Assembly (NCBI GenBank): GCA_030285985.1
Contig: CP127384.1
Coordinates: forward strand, 372,001 to 436,000
Direction: 5' to 3'
DNA: 64,000 nt
DNA from: Aquidulcibacter paucihalophilus
Lineage (GTDB): Bacteria; Pseudomonadota; Alphaproteobacteria; Caulobacterales; Caulobacteraceae
Shown one piece after another: positions 18,178 to 27,855 of the stretch. The notes beneath the pieces were generated by a model. It was not told where the DNA came from. It saw only the letters and a program-made list of their open reading frames with translations, and made no database searches. The position numbers were made by a program, and so were the translations under genes. The number at the start of each line of letters is the position of its first letter. Positions within the stretch are counted from its first letter, which is position 1.

Positions 18178-19269
18178 CTACAGCCCGAGCGCAGTCCGGA
18201 TGTCGCGCCAGTCGATGTATTTGAAATTCTGCGTCCCGGCGTCGTTGATGTCGTCCTGGACGACCACCAGTCCTTCCGGGAAGGCGTCGCCGACCGGACC
18301 GCCCCGGGCGGCCAGGCCGTCTGTTCCGGTGACGCGATCGACGGTGCCGTCCTGGACCACGAACCGGCCCGCATAGACCGGAGCGGCACCATCGATGCGC
18401 CAGACGGGGAAGGTCGAATCGCCCTGGCTCGAACCGATCAGATACCGGGCGGCGCCGTCCTCAAGGATGGTCAGCCCCTCGGCGTCCGCGACGAGGACGC
18501 CCGGCGCGATCGGCTGGACCAGGGTCCGCCCCGCGCCGGCCGCCGGATCGAGGCCGTAGCGCCAGAGGCCGACGTTCTCTTCGGCGATATAGAGGGCATC
18601 GGTGGCCTCGTCGGCGGCGCAGCCTTCCGAAATCGTCCCGACGTCAAAGCGGCGCACCTCGCGGGCCGACGGCGCGCCCGTGGCCTCGGCCGTCAGGACG
18701 AACTGGCGCACCTCGCCCTCGTGTCCGACCAGCACGGCGTGGATCTCGGTGCCGCGGCGGGCGAAGCAGAAGCCGTAGGGCTCGACCACGTCGGTGGTGA
18801 CGGCACCCCAGGGGCGCACGCCCGTCGCGTCGGCGGGGTCGAACAGATACAGGGCGACACCGGTCTTGCCCGGTGTGCGGTCGCTGGCACCGAGCACCAC
18901 CTGCGGCCGGCCGCCCACGGTCAGGCCTTCGGTCAGATCGACATTGTTCAGCAGGCCTTCAGGCAGGAACTGCAGGACGGCTCCGTCCAGGCCGTAGATG
19001 TACAGGCCGGCCTTCTTGTCCGTTCCGGCGACGAAGCCGCGCGTGGACACGCCGCCGATCATGACGGGCGCGTCGCCGGCCCAGATCGCCGGATCGTCGG
19101 CGGCGTCCTGTCCGGCCGTCCCGACCGAGGGCGTCTCAAGCCGGGCCGTGACGCCCGCGCCCTGGCCGACGAAACCCTCCCCCTCGCCCTGGAAATCGAC
19201 CTCCGGGGTCGCGCAGGCGGTCAGGAGCAGAGCCGACGCGGCAAGCGTGGTCAGGGTGCGGACAAACAT
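18178..19269 (-). CDS. Beta-propeller phytase (3-phytase)
   Basis: This enzyme class releases phosphate from phytate outside the cytoplasm and needs calcium. From ATG 19269 the product has a lipoprotein-type signal (LLLTACATPE), which suggests outer-membrane anchoring. Family motifs include DAADDPAIW near the start, LLNNVDLTEGL, and the EGCAADEATDALYIAEENVGLWRY segment of the propeller. An in-frame ATG at 19311 is less likely because it would put charged residues before the signal. It is divergent from a TonB-dependent receptor, a pairing often seen for phytases in Gram-negative bacteria. Confidence 0.92.
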   Translation of the reverse strand: MFVRTLTTLAASALLLTACATPEVDFQGEGEGFVGQGAGVTARLETPSVGTAGQDAADDPAIWAGDAPVMIGGVSTRGFVAGTDKKAGLYIYGLDGAVLQFLPEGLLNNVDLTEGLTVGGRPQVVLGASDRTPGKTGVALYLFDPADATGVRPWGAVTTDVVEPYGFCFARRGTEIHAVLVGHEGEVRQFVLTAEATGAPSAREVRRFDVGTISEGCAADEATDALYIAEENVGLWRYGLDPAAGAGRTLVQPIAPGVLVADAEGLTILEDGAARYLIGSSQGDSTFPVWRIDGAAPVYAGRFVVQDGTVDRVTGTDGLAARGGPVGDAFPEGLVVVQDDINDAGTQNFKYIDWRDIRTALGL

Positions 19270-19511
19270 GGAGCGCGCCTGTGATGGATCGGGATCGTCG
19301 CGCCAGAACACGGGGCCCCGGACCCGTCAACGCAAGGGTCGGTGACAGAACAGCGTCATCCCGATGAAAGTCTCTCCGGCATCGGAACAAGCGTCACCTT
19401 GGCGTTCGAAAAACGCCAAACCGGCTTCGCCAAATCGTCGTGTCCGCGTCGCTCCGACCGCCTAGCTGGGCCGTCAGAACCGGCGACCGTGGGGGCGACC
19501 GGGCCATCGGG

Positions 19512-21755
19512 ATGCTTGTCATGAAACTCGGACTTCTGCTCGGCGCCGCGCTTGCGCCGCTCGCCTTTGCCGGCGCCGCCTTCGCCCAGTCGGGCCCGGA
19601 CACCGCGCCGCAGGGCCCCGTCTCGTCGCTGGACGAGGTGATCGTCGCCGGCGAGCCGATCATGCGCAACCGCACCGACGACGTGGTCTCGACCCTGTCC
19701 TATGACCTGGAGTTCTTCCAGCGCTTCGAGCCCCTGACGGTCGGCGACGCGCTCAAGCGGGTCCCCAGCGTGACCTTCCTGTCGGACATTCTCGAGTCGG
19801 ACGGCGTCCGCATGCGGGGTCTGAACCCGGGCTATACGCAGATCCTGATCAACGGCGAGCGGGTGCCCGGCGGCGAGGCTGACCGCTCCTTCTTCGTCGA
19901 CCGTATTCCGGCCGAGCTGATCGAGCGGGTCGAGCTGGTGCGATCCTCCTCGGCCAACCGGTCGGGCGACGCCCTGGCTGGAACCATCAACATCGTGCTG
20001 CGTGACGCCCTGTCGCTGGACGGCGGCTACATCCGCGCCGGCGCCCTGCTGTTCCCTGACGATGAGATCGGCGGCACCTTCGGTGCCGTCTACGGCGGCG
20101 AGGTCGGACCGGGCCGCTTGCTGCTGGGTGCCAGCGTGCAGGACCGCCGCAATCCGAAGAACAAATACAGCCAGCGCTTCGACCAGCCGGGTGGCACGCT
20201 CGTCAACACCGAGGTCCAGACCGACGTCCGCGACGGCACCGACTATTCCTTCAACGCCGCCTATGAGGTCGAGGTCGGCGGCGGGTCGCTGGATCTGTCC
20301 GGCGTGTTCGTGCGCACCGACCGCCTGCAGGACGAGGACTCGATCGAGTACCGCAACGGCATTGAGAACGATGCCAACCTGCTGACCATCAACGACAACG
20401 ACATCGACATCCAGACCGACAACCTGGCCCTCCGCGCCCGCTATGAGCGCGAAATGCTGGGCGGCGAGACCCGGATCAAGCTGGGCTACGCCTCCTTCGA
20501 CGACGCGCAGACGGAGTTCGAGAACGAGGCGGAATACCTGCGTGACGGCCTGCCCTTCCCCGAAGAGGACCGCTTCACCGCCGATCTGGAGATCCGTGAC
20601 CTGCAGGACGAGGAAGTCTCGTTCGCCCTCGAGCACAGCCGCCCGATCAGCGACAATGTCGAGATGGAGTTCGGCATCCAGGCGGTGAGCAAGGACCGCG
20701 ACTCCACCACGGTGGTGGCCAACCGGGTCCGCTTCACCATTCCCAACGCGCCGACCCCGCGTCCGGCCCAGCCGCCGTTCGTGTTCAACACCAACAGCTA
20801 CGTCATCGAAGAGACCCGGTTCGACCCCTATCTGATGTTCTCGGGCGAGAGCGGCGCCCTGAAGTGGGAGGCCGGCCTGCGCTATGAGACCACCGACACG
20901 ACCATCGCCGGCATCGACAATGACTTCGCCGTCCTGCTGCCCTCGGCCAGCCTGCGCTACCGCCTGTCGGACTCGGACCGCCTGACGCTGTCGGTCGCCC
21001 GCACCGTCCGCCGTGCCGATTTCGACGACCTGGCCCCGGTGACCCTGGAAGAGGAGCGCGGTGACAACGATTTCCGCGGTAACCCGCTGCTCGAGCCCGA
21101 AACGGCCTGGGGTGTGGACCTCGGCTTCGAGCGCCGCCTGGGTCGCCGCGGTGTGATCGGCATCAATGCCTTCTATCGCGACGTCACGGATCTGATCGAG
21201 GACGTCAACACGGGCCTGGAGGGCAGCGGCGGGCCGGGCACCTTCATCGAGTCGATCGACAATGTCGGCGACGGCCAGGTCTATGGTGTCGAGTTCGACC
21301 TCTCCACGCCGCTGGACTTCATCGGCATGGAGACCACGGGCGTGTTCCTGAACGCCTCCTGGCTGGACAGCAACGTCGAGGACGCTCTCGGCGAGCGCCG
21401 CTTCAACGACCAGTCGGACTATGTCTACAACTTCGGCTTTACCCACGACATTCCGACCTGGGGCGCGGCGTTCGGTGCCACCTATCGCAAACAGGCCGGC
21501 GCCTTCGGCCGCGTCTATGCGGAAGAGGTCGGGACCGCCTACGGTGCCGATCTGGAAGTGTTCATCGAGAAGCAGATCTTCTCCAACACCGTCATCCGCC
21601 TGACCGGGTCCAATCTGCTCGACAGTTCGAAGGATGAGGGGTTCGACAAGTTCAACGACCAGGACGACCAGGAAAACCGCGTCTACGACGAGTACGAGCT
21701 GGAAACCGAGTCCGCCGGCCCGGTTTATCAGCTGGTGATGCGCGTCGCCTTCTGA
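19512..21755 (+). CDS. TonB-dependent outer-membrane receptor, partner of phytase
   Basis: The product is about 747 residues. It has a signal peptide (MKLGLLLGAALAPLAFAGAAFA), then a TonB-box-like SLDEVIVAGEPI segment and a plug domain (VGDALKRVPSVTF, GMRGLN-type segment, ELIERVELVR). A 22-strand barrel follows, ending in aromatic Phe (VMRVAF). Start may be 19512 or 19521. Divergent orientation next to the phytase suggests uptake of phytate or its breakdown products, but the ligand is inferred from position only. A strong terminator follows. Confidence 0.92.
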   Translation: MLVMKLGLLLGAALAPLAFAGAAFAQSGPDTAPQGPVSSLDEVIVAGEPIMRNRTDDVVSTLSYDLEFFQRFEPLTVGDALKRVPSVTFLSDILESDGVRMRGLNPGYTQILINGERVPGGEADRSFFVDRIPAELIERVELVRSSSANRSGDALAGTINIVLRDALSLDGGYIRAGALLFPDDEIGGTFGAVYGGEVGPGRLLLGASVQDRRNPKNKYSQRFDQPGGTLVNTEVQTDVRDGTDYSFNAAYEVEVGGGSLDLSGVFVRTDRLQDEDSIEYRNGIENDANLLTINDNDIDIQTDNLALRARYEREMLGGETRIKLGYASFDDAQTEFENEAEYLRDGLPFPEEDRFTADLEIRDLQDEEVSFALEHSRPISDNVEMEFGIQAVSKDRDSTTVVANRVRFTIPNAPTPRPAQPPFVFNTNSYVIEETRFDPYLMFSGESGALKWEAGLRYETTDTTIAGIDNDFAVLLPSASLRYRLSDSDRLTLSVARTVRRADFDDLAPVTLEEERGDNDFRGNPLLEPETAWGVDLGFERRLGRRGVIGINAFYRDVTDLIEDVNTGLEGSGGPGTFIESIDNVGDGQVYGVEFDLSTPLDFIGMETTGVFLNASWLDSNVEDALGERRFNDQSDYVYNFGFTHDIPTWGAAFGATYRKQAGAFGRVYAEEVGTAYGADLEVFIEKQIFSNTVIRLTGSNLLDSSKDEGFDKFNDQDDQENRVYDEYELETESAGPVYQLVMRVAF

Positions 21756-21782
21756 TCAGGGGCACATCAGTCCACACGAGGA

Positions 21783-21812
21783 TGAGGCCGGGCGGCGACG
21801 CCCGGCCTCTTT
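21783..21812 (+). terminator. Terminator after the TonB receptor
   Basis: A perfect 10-bp stem (GAGGCCGGGC paired with GCCCGGCCTC) with a 6-nt loop is followed by four T residues. Confidence 0.88.
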
Positions 21813-21969
21813 TCCTGTCTGCTGTCCTGATCCGGCACGGTGACGCTGGACGGCGGACGAAAGCCCGGCTAGGTCGCCTTCGGGGCGAAAGCGGGCCGGT
21901 TCGGTTCGCCGTTTGCAAGGTGTCTCCCGGACAGGCGCATGTGGCGCCAGAACGGGACAGTCGGGTCGC

Positions 21970-23757
21970 ATGTTTCTCGAAGGCCAGGTGAACTGGATGT
22001 GGGTGTTGGGGGCGGTCGCCGCCGTGGGCTGGATCGTGGGGCTGGTCGCCCTGTGGTTCGCCTTCCGCAACGGTACGCGCCATGTCAGCACCTCCGATCA
22101 GCTTGATCTGGTCCAGCGCGTCGCCGACGATTCCCAGAAGCGCCTGTTCGAAACCCTGAACGCCATTCCCGTGGCCCTGGTCGAGACCGACCTGCAAGGC
22201 AAATTCGTCTTCGCCAACCGCGCCGCCCACCAGCTGCTGGGCCGCAAGGATGCCGAACTGATCGGGCTGCGGTTCCATTCCGCGACCTGGGGCATCACCT
22301 TCCCCGACGGCCGGCCCGTGCCGCCGGACCTGCTGCCCAGCGCCCGCGCCCTGCGTGGCCAGACGGTGCGCGGCTTCCAGCATCTGCTGGCCAACCCCGC
22401 CTCGCGCCGCAAGATGCTGGTCTCGGTTACGGCCATGCCGATCGAGAACGAACTGGGCCAGGTCACCGGCTCGACCGCCGCCATCGTCGAGACCGAAGGC
22501 CTGCAGACCCCGGAACAGTTCATGCCGGAGCCCGCCGCGGCCCCGTCGGACGACCTGACCCGCCGCGTCTTTGACGCCGCCTCCAGCGCCCTGATCGTGG
22601 TCGGTGCCGACGGCCGGGTTCGTGAGGCGAACCGCACCGCCCTGCTGGTGCTCGGTCGCCCCGAAGCCGAGGGCGACTTCTCCGACCTGTTCCTCGCTGA
22701 GGACGAGCGCGTCGAAGGCCGTCAGGCCCTGCGCGCCGCCCTGTCCGCTCCGGCGGGCGAGGCCGAGCCCTTCGTCTCGCGCCGCGGTGCCGAGGAAGGC
22801 ATCCGCTGGTCCATGCTGCCGCTGACCGACACCGACGGCCGCGTCGACGCCCTGTTGCTGGCCGGCGAGCGGGCTGAGCCGACTCCGACCGCCGAACCGG
22901 TGGTTATCGAGACGCCGGCCGCGCCTGAAGCCGTCTCCGACGAGACCCTCGCCCTGCGCGAAGCCGCCGAGACCGCGCGCCAGCAGGCCGAGGAGGCGAT
23001 CGCCGCCGCCGCCGCCGCTCGCGAGGAAGCCCGGGCCGCCTATGCCGCCGCGCGCAAGGCCGGCGAGGACGCCGAGGCCGAGCTGGCCGGGGGGCGCCGC
23101 ATGGAGAACGTCGGCCGCCTGACCGGCGGACTGGCACACGATTTCAACGCCCTGCTGGGCGTCATGACCGGCGCACTCGACATGATGCTGCGCCAGGCCG
23201 ACGACCCTGCCCGGGTCCGCCGCATCGGCCAGGCCGCGCTGGCCGCGGGCCAGCGGGGCGAGCTTCTGACCCGCCGTCTGACCGCCTTCTCGCAGGGCGA
23301 CGACGAACCGGTGCTGCGCGTCCTCGACGCCGGGGTGCTGCTGCGTGGCATGGAGACCCGTCTGCGCGCCCTCGCCGGGCCGAATGTGGACCTGATGATC
23401 GAAGGCCCGTCAGAGGCTGCGCCCGTCAGCCTGGACCCGGTCGCCTTCGAGGGCGCAGTCCAGAGTCTCACCCGCAACGCCGTTGAGGCCGTCGCGGGTC
23501 GGGGCTCGGTCGCGGTGCGGCTGGAGACCATGCTCGAGGGCGGCGTCCGCCTGAGCGTGCGGGACAGCGGCCCGGGCATGGACCGCGACCTGGCCGCCCG
23601 CGCGGTCGAGCCCTTCTTCACCACCCGCGAGGGCGCGGCCGGTCTGGGCCTGTCCCAGGCCTATGCCTTCGCCCGCCAGTGCGGCGGCGTCCTGTCGATC
23701 GACAGTGCGCCCGGCGAGGGTGCCGAGGTCTCCATCACCCTGCCCAACGCAGCCTGA
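21970..23757 (+). CDS. PAS-domain sensor histidine kinase
   Basis: This is a 595-residue kinase with one N-terminal transmembrane helix (about residues 9-31). Two PAS-like domains follow (about 60-180 and 195-290), then an Ala/Glu-rich coiled coil (about 315-380). The dimerisation/phosphoacceptor segment is GGLAHDFNALLGVM, and the ATPase domain has an N box (LTRNAVEAV), DSGPGMD and GLGLSQAYAF. The HDFNxLL type is common in hybrid kinases, but there is no receiver domain here and no response regulator next to it. The signal is unknown. Confidence 0.88.
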   Translation: MFLEGQVNWMWVLGAVAAVGWIVGLVALWFAFRNGTRHVSTSDQLDLVQRVADDSQKRLFETLNAIPVALVETDLQGKFVFANRAAHQLLGRKDAELIGLRFHSATWGITFPDGRPVPPDLLPSARALRGQTVRGFQHLLANPASRRKMLVSVTAMPIENELGQVTGSTAAIVETEGLQTPEQFMPEPAAAPSDDLTRRVFDAASSALIVVGADGRVREANRTALLVLGRPEAEGDFSDLFLAEDERVEGRQALRAALSAPAGEAEPFVSRRGAEEGIRWSMLPLTDTDGRVDALLLAGERAEPTPTAEPVVIETPAAPEAVSDETLALREAAETARQQAEEAIAAAAAAREEARAAYAAARKAGEDAEAELAGGRRMENVGRLTGGLAHDFNALLGVMTGALDMMLRQADDPARVRRIGQAALAAGQRGELLTRRLTAFSQGDDEPVLRVLDAGVLLRGMETRLRALAGPNVDLMIEGPSEAAPVSLDPVAFEGAVQSLTRNAVEAVAGRGSVAVRLETMLEGGVRLSVRDSGPGMDRDLAARAVEPFFTTREGAAGLGLSQAYAFARQCGGVLSIDSAPGEGAEVSITLPNAA

Positions 23758-23822
23758 GCCGCCGCCTTCCACCGTTCGTCGGGCGGGGGTATGGTAGTTA
23801 ACGCGGGGGCGGGAGGTTCTTT

Positions 23823-24314
23823 ATGAAGCTGTTGCGATTCATCGTCGTCCTCGCGGTCATCGGCTACGCTGGCTGGCTGGCCTGGCCGTTCATCTCTCCA
23901 TTCCTCGAAGGCTCCGGACCGGATGTGGCGGCGTCGCGCATGGGGGCCGAGGCACAGTCCGGCGGCGACCTGTTCGGCTTCCTGCCGGCCTGGACCCTGT
24001 GGGCGGGGGCGGTGGGCCTGTATCTGATCGCGGCTTTGCTGCTGGGCTCGGGCAATCCCAAGGCCGCTGTGGCCTATTTCCTCGGCTTCATCGCCGACGC
24101 CGTCCTGCGGCTGGCGCTGGACCAGAACGGTGGTGGCGACGTCGCCGCCCGCTCCGCCGGCCCGACCCCCATGGCCGCGCCGGAAAGCCTGGGTGGCCTG
24201 CCGGTCGATCCGGTCTGGCTGGTGCTCGGCGCGGTCTTCCTGCTGGGCGTTCTGGTCGTCGTGGCCAGCCGGCGCGTGCGGCGCAGGCGCGAAGCGGACC
24301 AGCTGAATTTCTGA
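23823..24314 (+). CDS. Hypothetical three-helix membrane protein
   Basis: This is a 163-residue protein with three predicted transmembrane helices (about residues 4-28, 52-76 and 130-150). The loop between helices 2 and 3 is Gly/Ala/Pro-rich and the C-terminal tail is strongly basic (SRRVRRRREADQ). It starts with ATG 23823 after GGGAGG. It lies between the histidine kinase and lpdA on the same strand. No known domain is recognised. Confidence 0.7.
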   Translation: MKLLRFIVVLAVIGYAGWLAWPFISPFLEGSGPDVAASRMGAEAQSGGDLFGFLPAWTLWAGAVGLYLIAALLLGSGNPKAAVAYFLGFIADAVLRLALDQNGGGDVAARSAGPTPMAAPESLGGLPVDPVWLVLGAVFLLGVLVVVASRRVRRRREADQLNF

Positions 24315-24432
24315 AGTCACGGCTGCGGATTGGCCGCGAAGCCCCCTATATGCGGGGTGACGGTTGACCCTTGCGGGCGGGCCGTTAGGTTCCGCGCGCC
24401 TTTCCGCGCCCAAGACAGACCCGAGAGATTCC

Positions 24433-25848
24433 ATGGCCGAAGCCGCCGTTTCCAGCGCCTCGTATGACGTCGTCATCATCGGCGGCGGTCCGGGCGGCTA
24501 TAATGCCGCCATCCGGGCGGGCCAGCTGGGCCTGACCGCCGCCTGTGTCGAGATGCGCGAGACCCTGGGGGGGACCTGCCTGAACGTCGGCTGCATGCCC
24601 TCCAAGGCCCTGCTGCACGCGTCGGAACTCTATGAGATGGCGGGCAAGGAATTCGCCGGCCTCGGCATCGAGGTGACGCCGAAGCTCAATCTGGCGCAGA
24701 TGATGGCGCAGAAGTCCGAGAGCGTGACCGCCCTGACCAAGGGCATCGAATTCCTGTTCAAGAAGAACAAGGTCGACTGGGTCCGCGGCCGCGGCCGCAT
24801 CGCCGGCACCGGCAAGGTCGAGGTCACCGCCGCGGACGGAACGGTCAGCACCCTGTCCGCGAAGAACATCGTCATCGCCACCGGCTCGGAACCCACCCCC
24901 CTGCCGGGCGTGGCCTTCGAGGACGGCAAGGTGGTGGACTCCACCGGTGCCCTGTCGCTGCCCGTCCTGCCGAAGCACCTGATCGTGGTCGGTGCCGGCA
25001 TCATCGGCCTTGAACTCGGCTCGGTCTGGCGTCGTCTGGGGGCGCAGGTGACGGTGGTCGAATACCTCGATCGCATCACCCCCGGCATGGACAGCGACCT
25101 GGCCAAGGCCTTCCAGCGCAGCCTGACCAAACAGGGCATGACCTTCAAACTGGGATCGAAGGTCACGGCGGCGAAATCGTCGAAGGACGGCGTCGAGCTG
25201 ACCGTCGAGCCCGCCGCGGGCGGTGCCGCCGAGACGCTGAAGGGCGACGTCGTCCTCGTCGCCATCGGCCGCCGTCCCTACACCGAGGGTCTGGGTCTGG
25301 AGACGGTGGGCGTCACGCCGGACAAGCGTGGATTCCTCGACAACGACCACTTCAAGGTGGCGGAAGGTGTCTGGGTCATCGGCGACGTCACCCACGGCCC
25401 GATGCTGGCCCACAAGGCTGAGGAAGACTCCGTCGCGGTCATCGAACTGATCGCGGGCAAGGCCGGTCACGTCGACTACAACCTGGTCCCCAGCGTGGTC
25501 TACACCGCTCCCGAGGTCGCCTGGGTGGGCCAGACCGAAGACCAGCTGAAGGCCGCCGGGGTCGCCTACAAGAGCGGCAAATTCCCGTTCACCGCCAACA
25601 GCCGGGCGAAGATCAACCATGAGACCGACGGCTTCGCCAAGGTGCTGGCCGACGCCGCGACCGACCGGATCCTCGGCGTCCACATCATGGGGCCCCAGGC
25701 GGGCGAGATGATCGGCGAGGCCTGTGTGGCCATGGCCTTCGGCGGTTCGTCGGAAGATATCGCCCGCGTCTGCCATCCCCACCCGACCCGCTCGGAGGCC
25801 GTCAAACAGGCGGCCATGGGCGTTGAGGGCTGGACGATGCAGGCCTAA
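24433..25848 (+). CDS. lpdA: Dihydrolipoyl dehydrogenase
   Basis: This is the E3 flavoprotein of 2-oxoacid dehydrogenase complexes; it reoxidises dihydrolipoamide with NAD. The 471-residue product has the FAD motif GGGPGGYNAA, the redox disulfide GGTCLNVGCMPSK, the NAD motif GAGIIGLELGSVW and the C-terminal catalytic HPHPTRSE. No E1 or E2 gene is adjacent, so it is not clear which complex it serves. The ATG at 24433 is chosen over a GTG/ATG further upstream by family length. The 3' end overlaps the convergent aspartyl-protease gene by four bases. Confidence 0.96.
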   Translation: MAEAAVSSASYDVVIIGGGPGGYNAAIRAGQLGLTAACVEMRETLGGTCLNVGCMPSKALLHASELYEMAGKEFAGLGIEVTPKLNLAQMMAQKSESVTALTKGIEFLFKKNKVDWVRGRGRIAGTGKVEVTAADGTVSTLSAKNIVIATGSEPTPLPGVAFEDGKVVDSTGALSLPVLPKHLIVVGAGIIGLELGSVWRRLGAQVTVVEYLDRITPGMDSDLAKAFQRSLTKQGMTFKLGSKVTAAKSSKDGVELTVEPAAGGAAETLKGDVVLVAIGRRPYTEGLGLETVGVTPDKRGFLDNDHFKVAEGVWVIGDVTHGPMLAHKAEEDSVAVIELIAGKAGHVDYNLVPSVVYTAPEVAWVGQTEDQLKAAGVAYKSGKFPFTANSRAKINHETDGFAKVLADAATDRILGVHIMGPQAGEMIGEACVAMAFGGSSEDIARVCHPHPTRSEAVKQAAMGVEGWTMQA

Positions 25849-26888
25849 CCGCCCGGAAGCTCCAGCGTTCGCGTCGACTGGCGGCGCAGGCCGGAGAAGG
25901 TCACCGTGTCGGCGGGGAAGTCGAGCGTCACCTCGCGGAACCGGCCCAGCAGGTCGGCACCGATCAGCAGGGCCGGTCGGTTGCTCAGGCCCAGGGTGTC
26001 GAAAGCGTGCAGGTCAGCGAACAGCATCGGGGTGGCCCCGAGCCGGGTCGCGCCCAGCCGCAGGTCGTCGACCTGCGCCAGGTCGGCGCTCAGGCTCTGG
26101 CCTGTCACCCCATAGATGGGCACCGACCGCGCCAGACGCCCGCCGTCCCGGCGGCGCACCGCGATCGCCCGCCGAAGCGCGAGGTTGCCGATCGAATACT
26201 GGGCCCCGCTGTCGATGAAGGCGACGGTCGGCTGGCCGTCCACGGTCACCTGGGTCAGCATCATCTGGCCGAAGGGGCCGGTCGTCGCCCGCAGTCCGTC
26301 CCGGCGAATGCGCGAGCCGGTCTGCATGTCTCCGCCCATGATGACGGCGACGCCGCGCATGGTCAGGCTGGCCGCGCGCCGCACGACGTCGAAGCGAAGC
26401 TTGAAACGCCCCAGAACGTCGAGGCCAATCAGGCCGTCGGCACCCAGCTGGTCGCGCTCGAAGACGGGACAGGTCAGGTCGCGGAACCCCAGGCCGCTGA
26501 GCTGCAGCCGGCTCACCGCCACGCTGCGGGTGATGCGCGCCTCGGTGATGCCGTGCACCATGACCGGCTGGAGCGCCGGCAGGGCCAGCTGATCCGCCAG
26601 GCTGTCGGCGATGGAGGTGGTGCCGGCGCCGGTGTCGATCACGAAGGTGAACGGACCACGGTTGTTGATGAAGACCGCCGCCCCGACCCGTGTGAACAGG
26701 TTGGCGAGCAGCTGGATCGGCTGTGTGTCTAACCCGGGATCCGGCGCTTCGGGCGCGTCCTGGGCCGCGGCGGGCCGGGCTGCGCCCATGCCGACGGCTG
26801 CGGTCAGGCCGGCGATCAGGCCGCGACGATCCAGGCCCTGAAAATCCCGTACGCTCAGCGCCGCCTCCCCAGCGGTTTCGAGCGTCAC
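25845..26888 (-). CDS. Retropepsin-like aspartyl protease, Tat-exported
   Basis: The 347-residue product starts at GTG 26888, preceded by a perfect AAGGAGG ribosome site. A twin-arginine-type signal (LDRRGLIAGLTAAVGMG) ends at an AxA site (PAAAQ). Two retropepsin-like repeats follow, each with a D-S/T-G motif: VIDTGAGTTSI and AFIDSGAQYSI. Each is followed by the family hydrophobic-Gly segment (GLIGLDVLGRF and LLIGADLLGRF). The pair of motifs in one chain can form a pseudo-dimeric active site. It follows xerC with a 37-bp gap. The substrate is unknown. Confidence 0.85.
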   Translation of the reverse strand: MTLETAGEAALSVRDFQGLDRRGLIAGLTAAVGMGAARPAAAQDAPEAPDPGLDTQPIQLLANLFTRVGAAVFINNRGPFTFVIDTGAGTTSIADSLADQLALPALQPVMVHGITEARITRSVAVSRLQLSGLGFRDLTCPVFERDQLGADGLIGLDVLGRFKLRFDVVRRAASLTMRGVAVIMGGDMQTGSRIRRDGLRATTGPFGQMMLTQVTVDGQPTVAFIDSGAQYSIGNLALRRAIAVRRRDGGRLARSVPIYGVTGQSLSADLAQVDDLRLGATRLGATPMLFADLHAFDTLGLSNRPALLIGADLLGRFREVTLDFPADTVTFSGLRRQSTRTLELPGG

Positions 26889-26925
26889 TTTACCTCCTTG
26901 AGTGACGCTGACCAGCCCGGGGCCG

Positions 26926-27855
26926 TCAGCGCCTGGGATGAGCGCCGGAATATGCGTCCAACAGCCTCTGGGCGTCGACGGCGGTGTATTTCTGGGTCGT
27001 CGACAGGCTGGCGTGGCCCAGAAGTTCCTGGATCGAGCGCAGGTCGGCGCCGGCACCCAGAAGATGGGTGGCGAAGCTGTGGCGCAGGGCGTGCGGCGTG
27101 GCCGTGGCGGGCAGGCCCAGCCGGCCGCGCAGGCGCTGGACCATGGCCTGGACATGGCGCGGTGTCAGCGGCCCGCCGCGGCGCGCGCGGAACAGGGCGT
27201 CGGCCGGCGCCAGCGGGAAGGGCTGCAGGGCCAGATAGCCGTCCACCGCCTCGCGCACCGCGGGCAGGACGGGGGCCAGCCGCGTCTTGCCGCCCTTGCC
27301 GGTGATGCGCAGGGTCTCGGGCAGGGGGGCGTCGGACCGGCTCAGGGACAGGCCCTCCGATATCCGCAGGCCGCAGCCGTACAGCAGGGTCAGGACGGCG
27401 CGGTCGCGGGCGGCCTCCCAGGCCTCGGCGTCAGGGTCGGCGTCGGTCTCCTGCAACAGGCCGCGCGCCTGGTCCTCGCTGACGGGGCGGGGCAGGGACG
27501 TCTTGATCCGGGGGCCGCGCACCAGCGCCAGCTGCGGGGCGGGCGTGCCGCAGCGCCGGTCGAGGAAGCCGTGGAAGGCACGAATGGCTGACAGAGTCTG
27601 GCTGATCGACCGCGCCGCCAGCGGATGGTCGCCCGAGCGGCGTTCCGCCAGATGGCCCCGCACCTCGGCAGCAGTGACCGTTCCGAGGTCGGCCAGTCGC
27701 TGCGGCCCGCCCCGGTGCTGCGCCAGAAAGGCGAGATACAGCCGGCCGATGCGGCCATAGGCTTCCAGCGTGTTCGGGGCCAGCCGCCGCTCGTGGGCCA
27801 GATGCTCCAGCCAGGCCGCGAGGGCCTCGTCCGCGCTCAGTTGAGGATCGGCCAT
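26926..27855 (-). CDS. xerC: Tyrosine recombinase XerC
   Basis: XerC with XerD resolves chromosome dimers at dif. The 309-residue product has an N-terminal SAM-like DNA-binding domain and a C-terminal catalytic domain. The catalytic set is visible: Arg164 (GCGLRISEGL), Lys190 region (GKGGKTR), His256 and Arg259 (HALRHSFATHLL), His281 (LGHASLSTTQ) and Tyr290 (QKYT). The conserved DUF484-xerC gene order identifies it as the housekeeping enzyme and not a mobile-element integrase. It overlaps the DUF484 gene by 19 bp. Confidence 0.93.
   Translation of the reverse strand: MADPQLSADEALAAWLEHLAHERRLAPNTLEAYGRIGRLYLAFLAQHRGGPQRLADLGTVTAAEVRGHLAERRSGDHPLAARSISQTLSAIRAFHGFLDRRCGTPAPQLALVRGPRIKTSLPRPVSEDQARGLLQETDADPDAEAWEAARDRAVLTLLYGCGLRISEGLSLSRSDAPLPETLRITGKGGKTRLAPVLPAVREAVDGYLALQPFPLAPADALFRARRGGPLTPRHVQAMVQRLRGRLGLPATATPHALRHSFATHLLGAGADLRSIQELLGHASLSTTQKYTAVDAQRLLDAYSGAHPRR

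Noticed and set aside
19384..19405. GGAAC followed by CGTT upstream of the TonB receptor
   Set aside because: Spacing is only 14 bases, outside the 16-17 needed for EcfG promoters.
19356..21446. 696-residue open frame antisense to the TonB receptor
   Set aside because: Same cause: it mirrors the receptor codons, has no signal or domain, and has repetitive Val/Ala/Gln/Gly-rich composition.
26926..27855. Tyrosine recombinase as a mobile-element integrase
   Set aside because: It is next to the conserved DUF484 gene, has XerC-like sequence, and has no tRNA or attachment site beside it.
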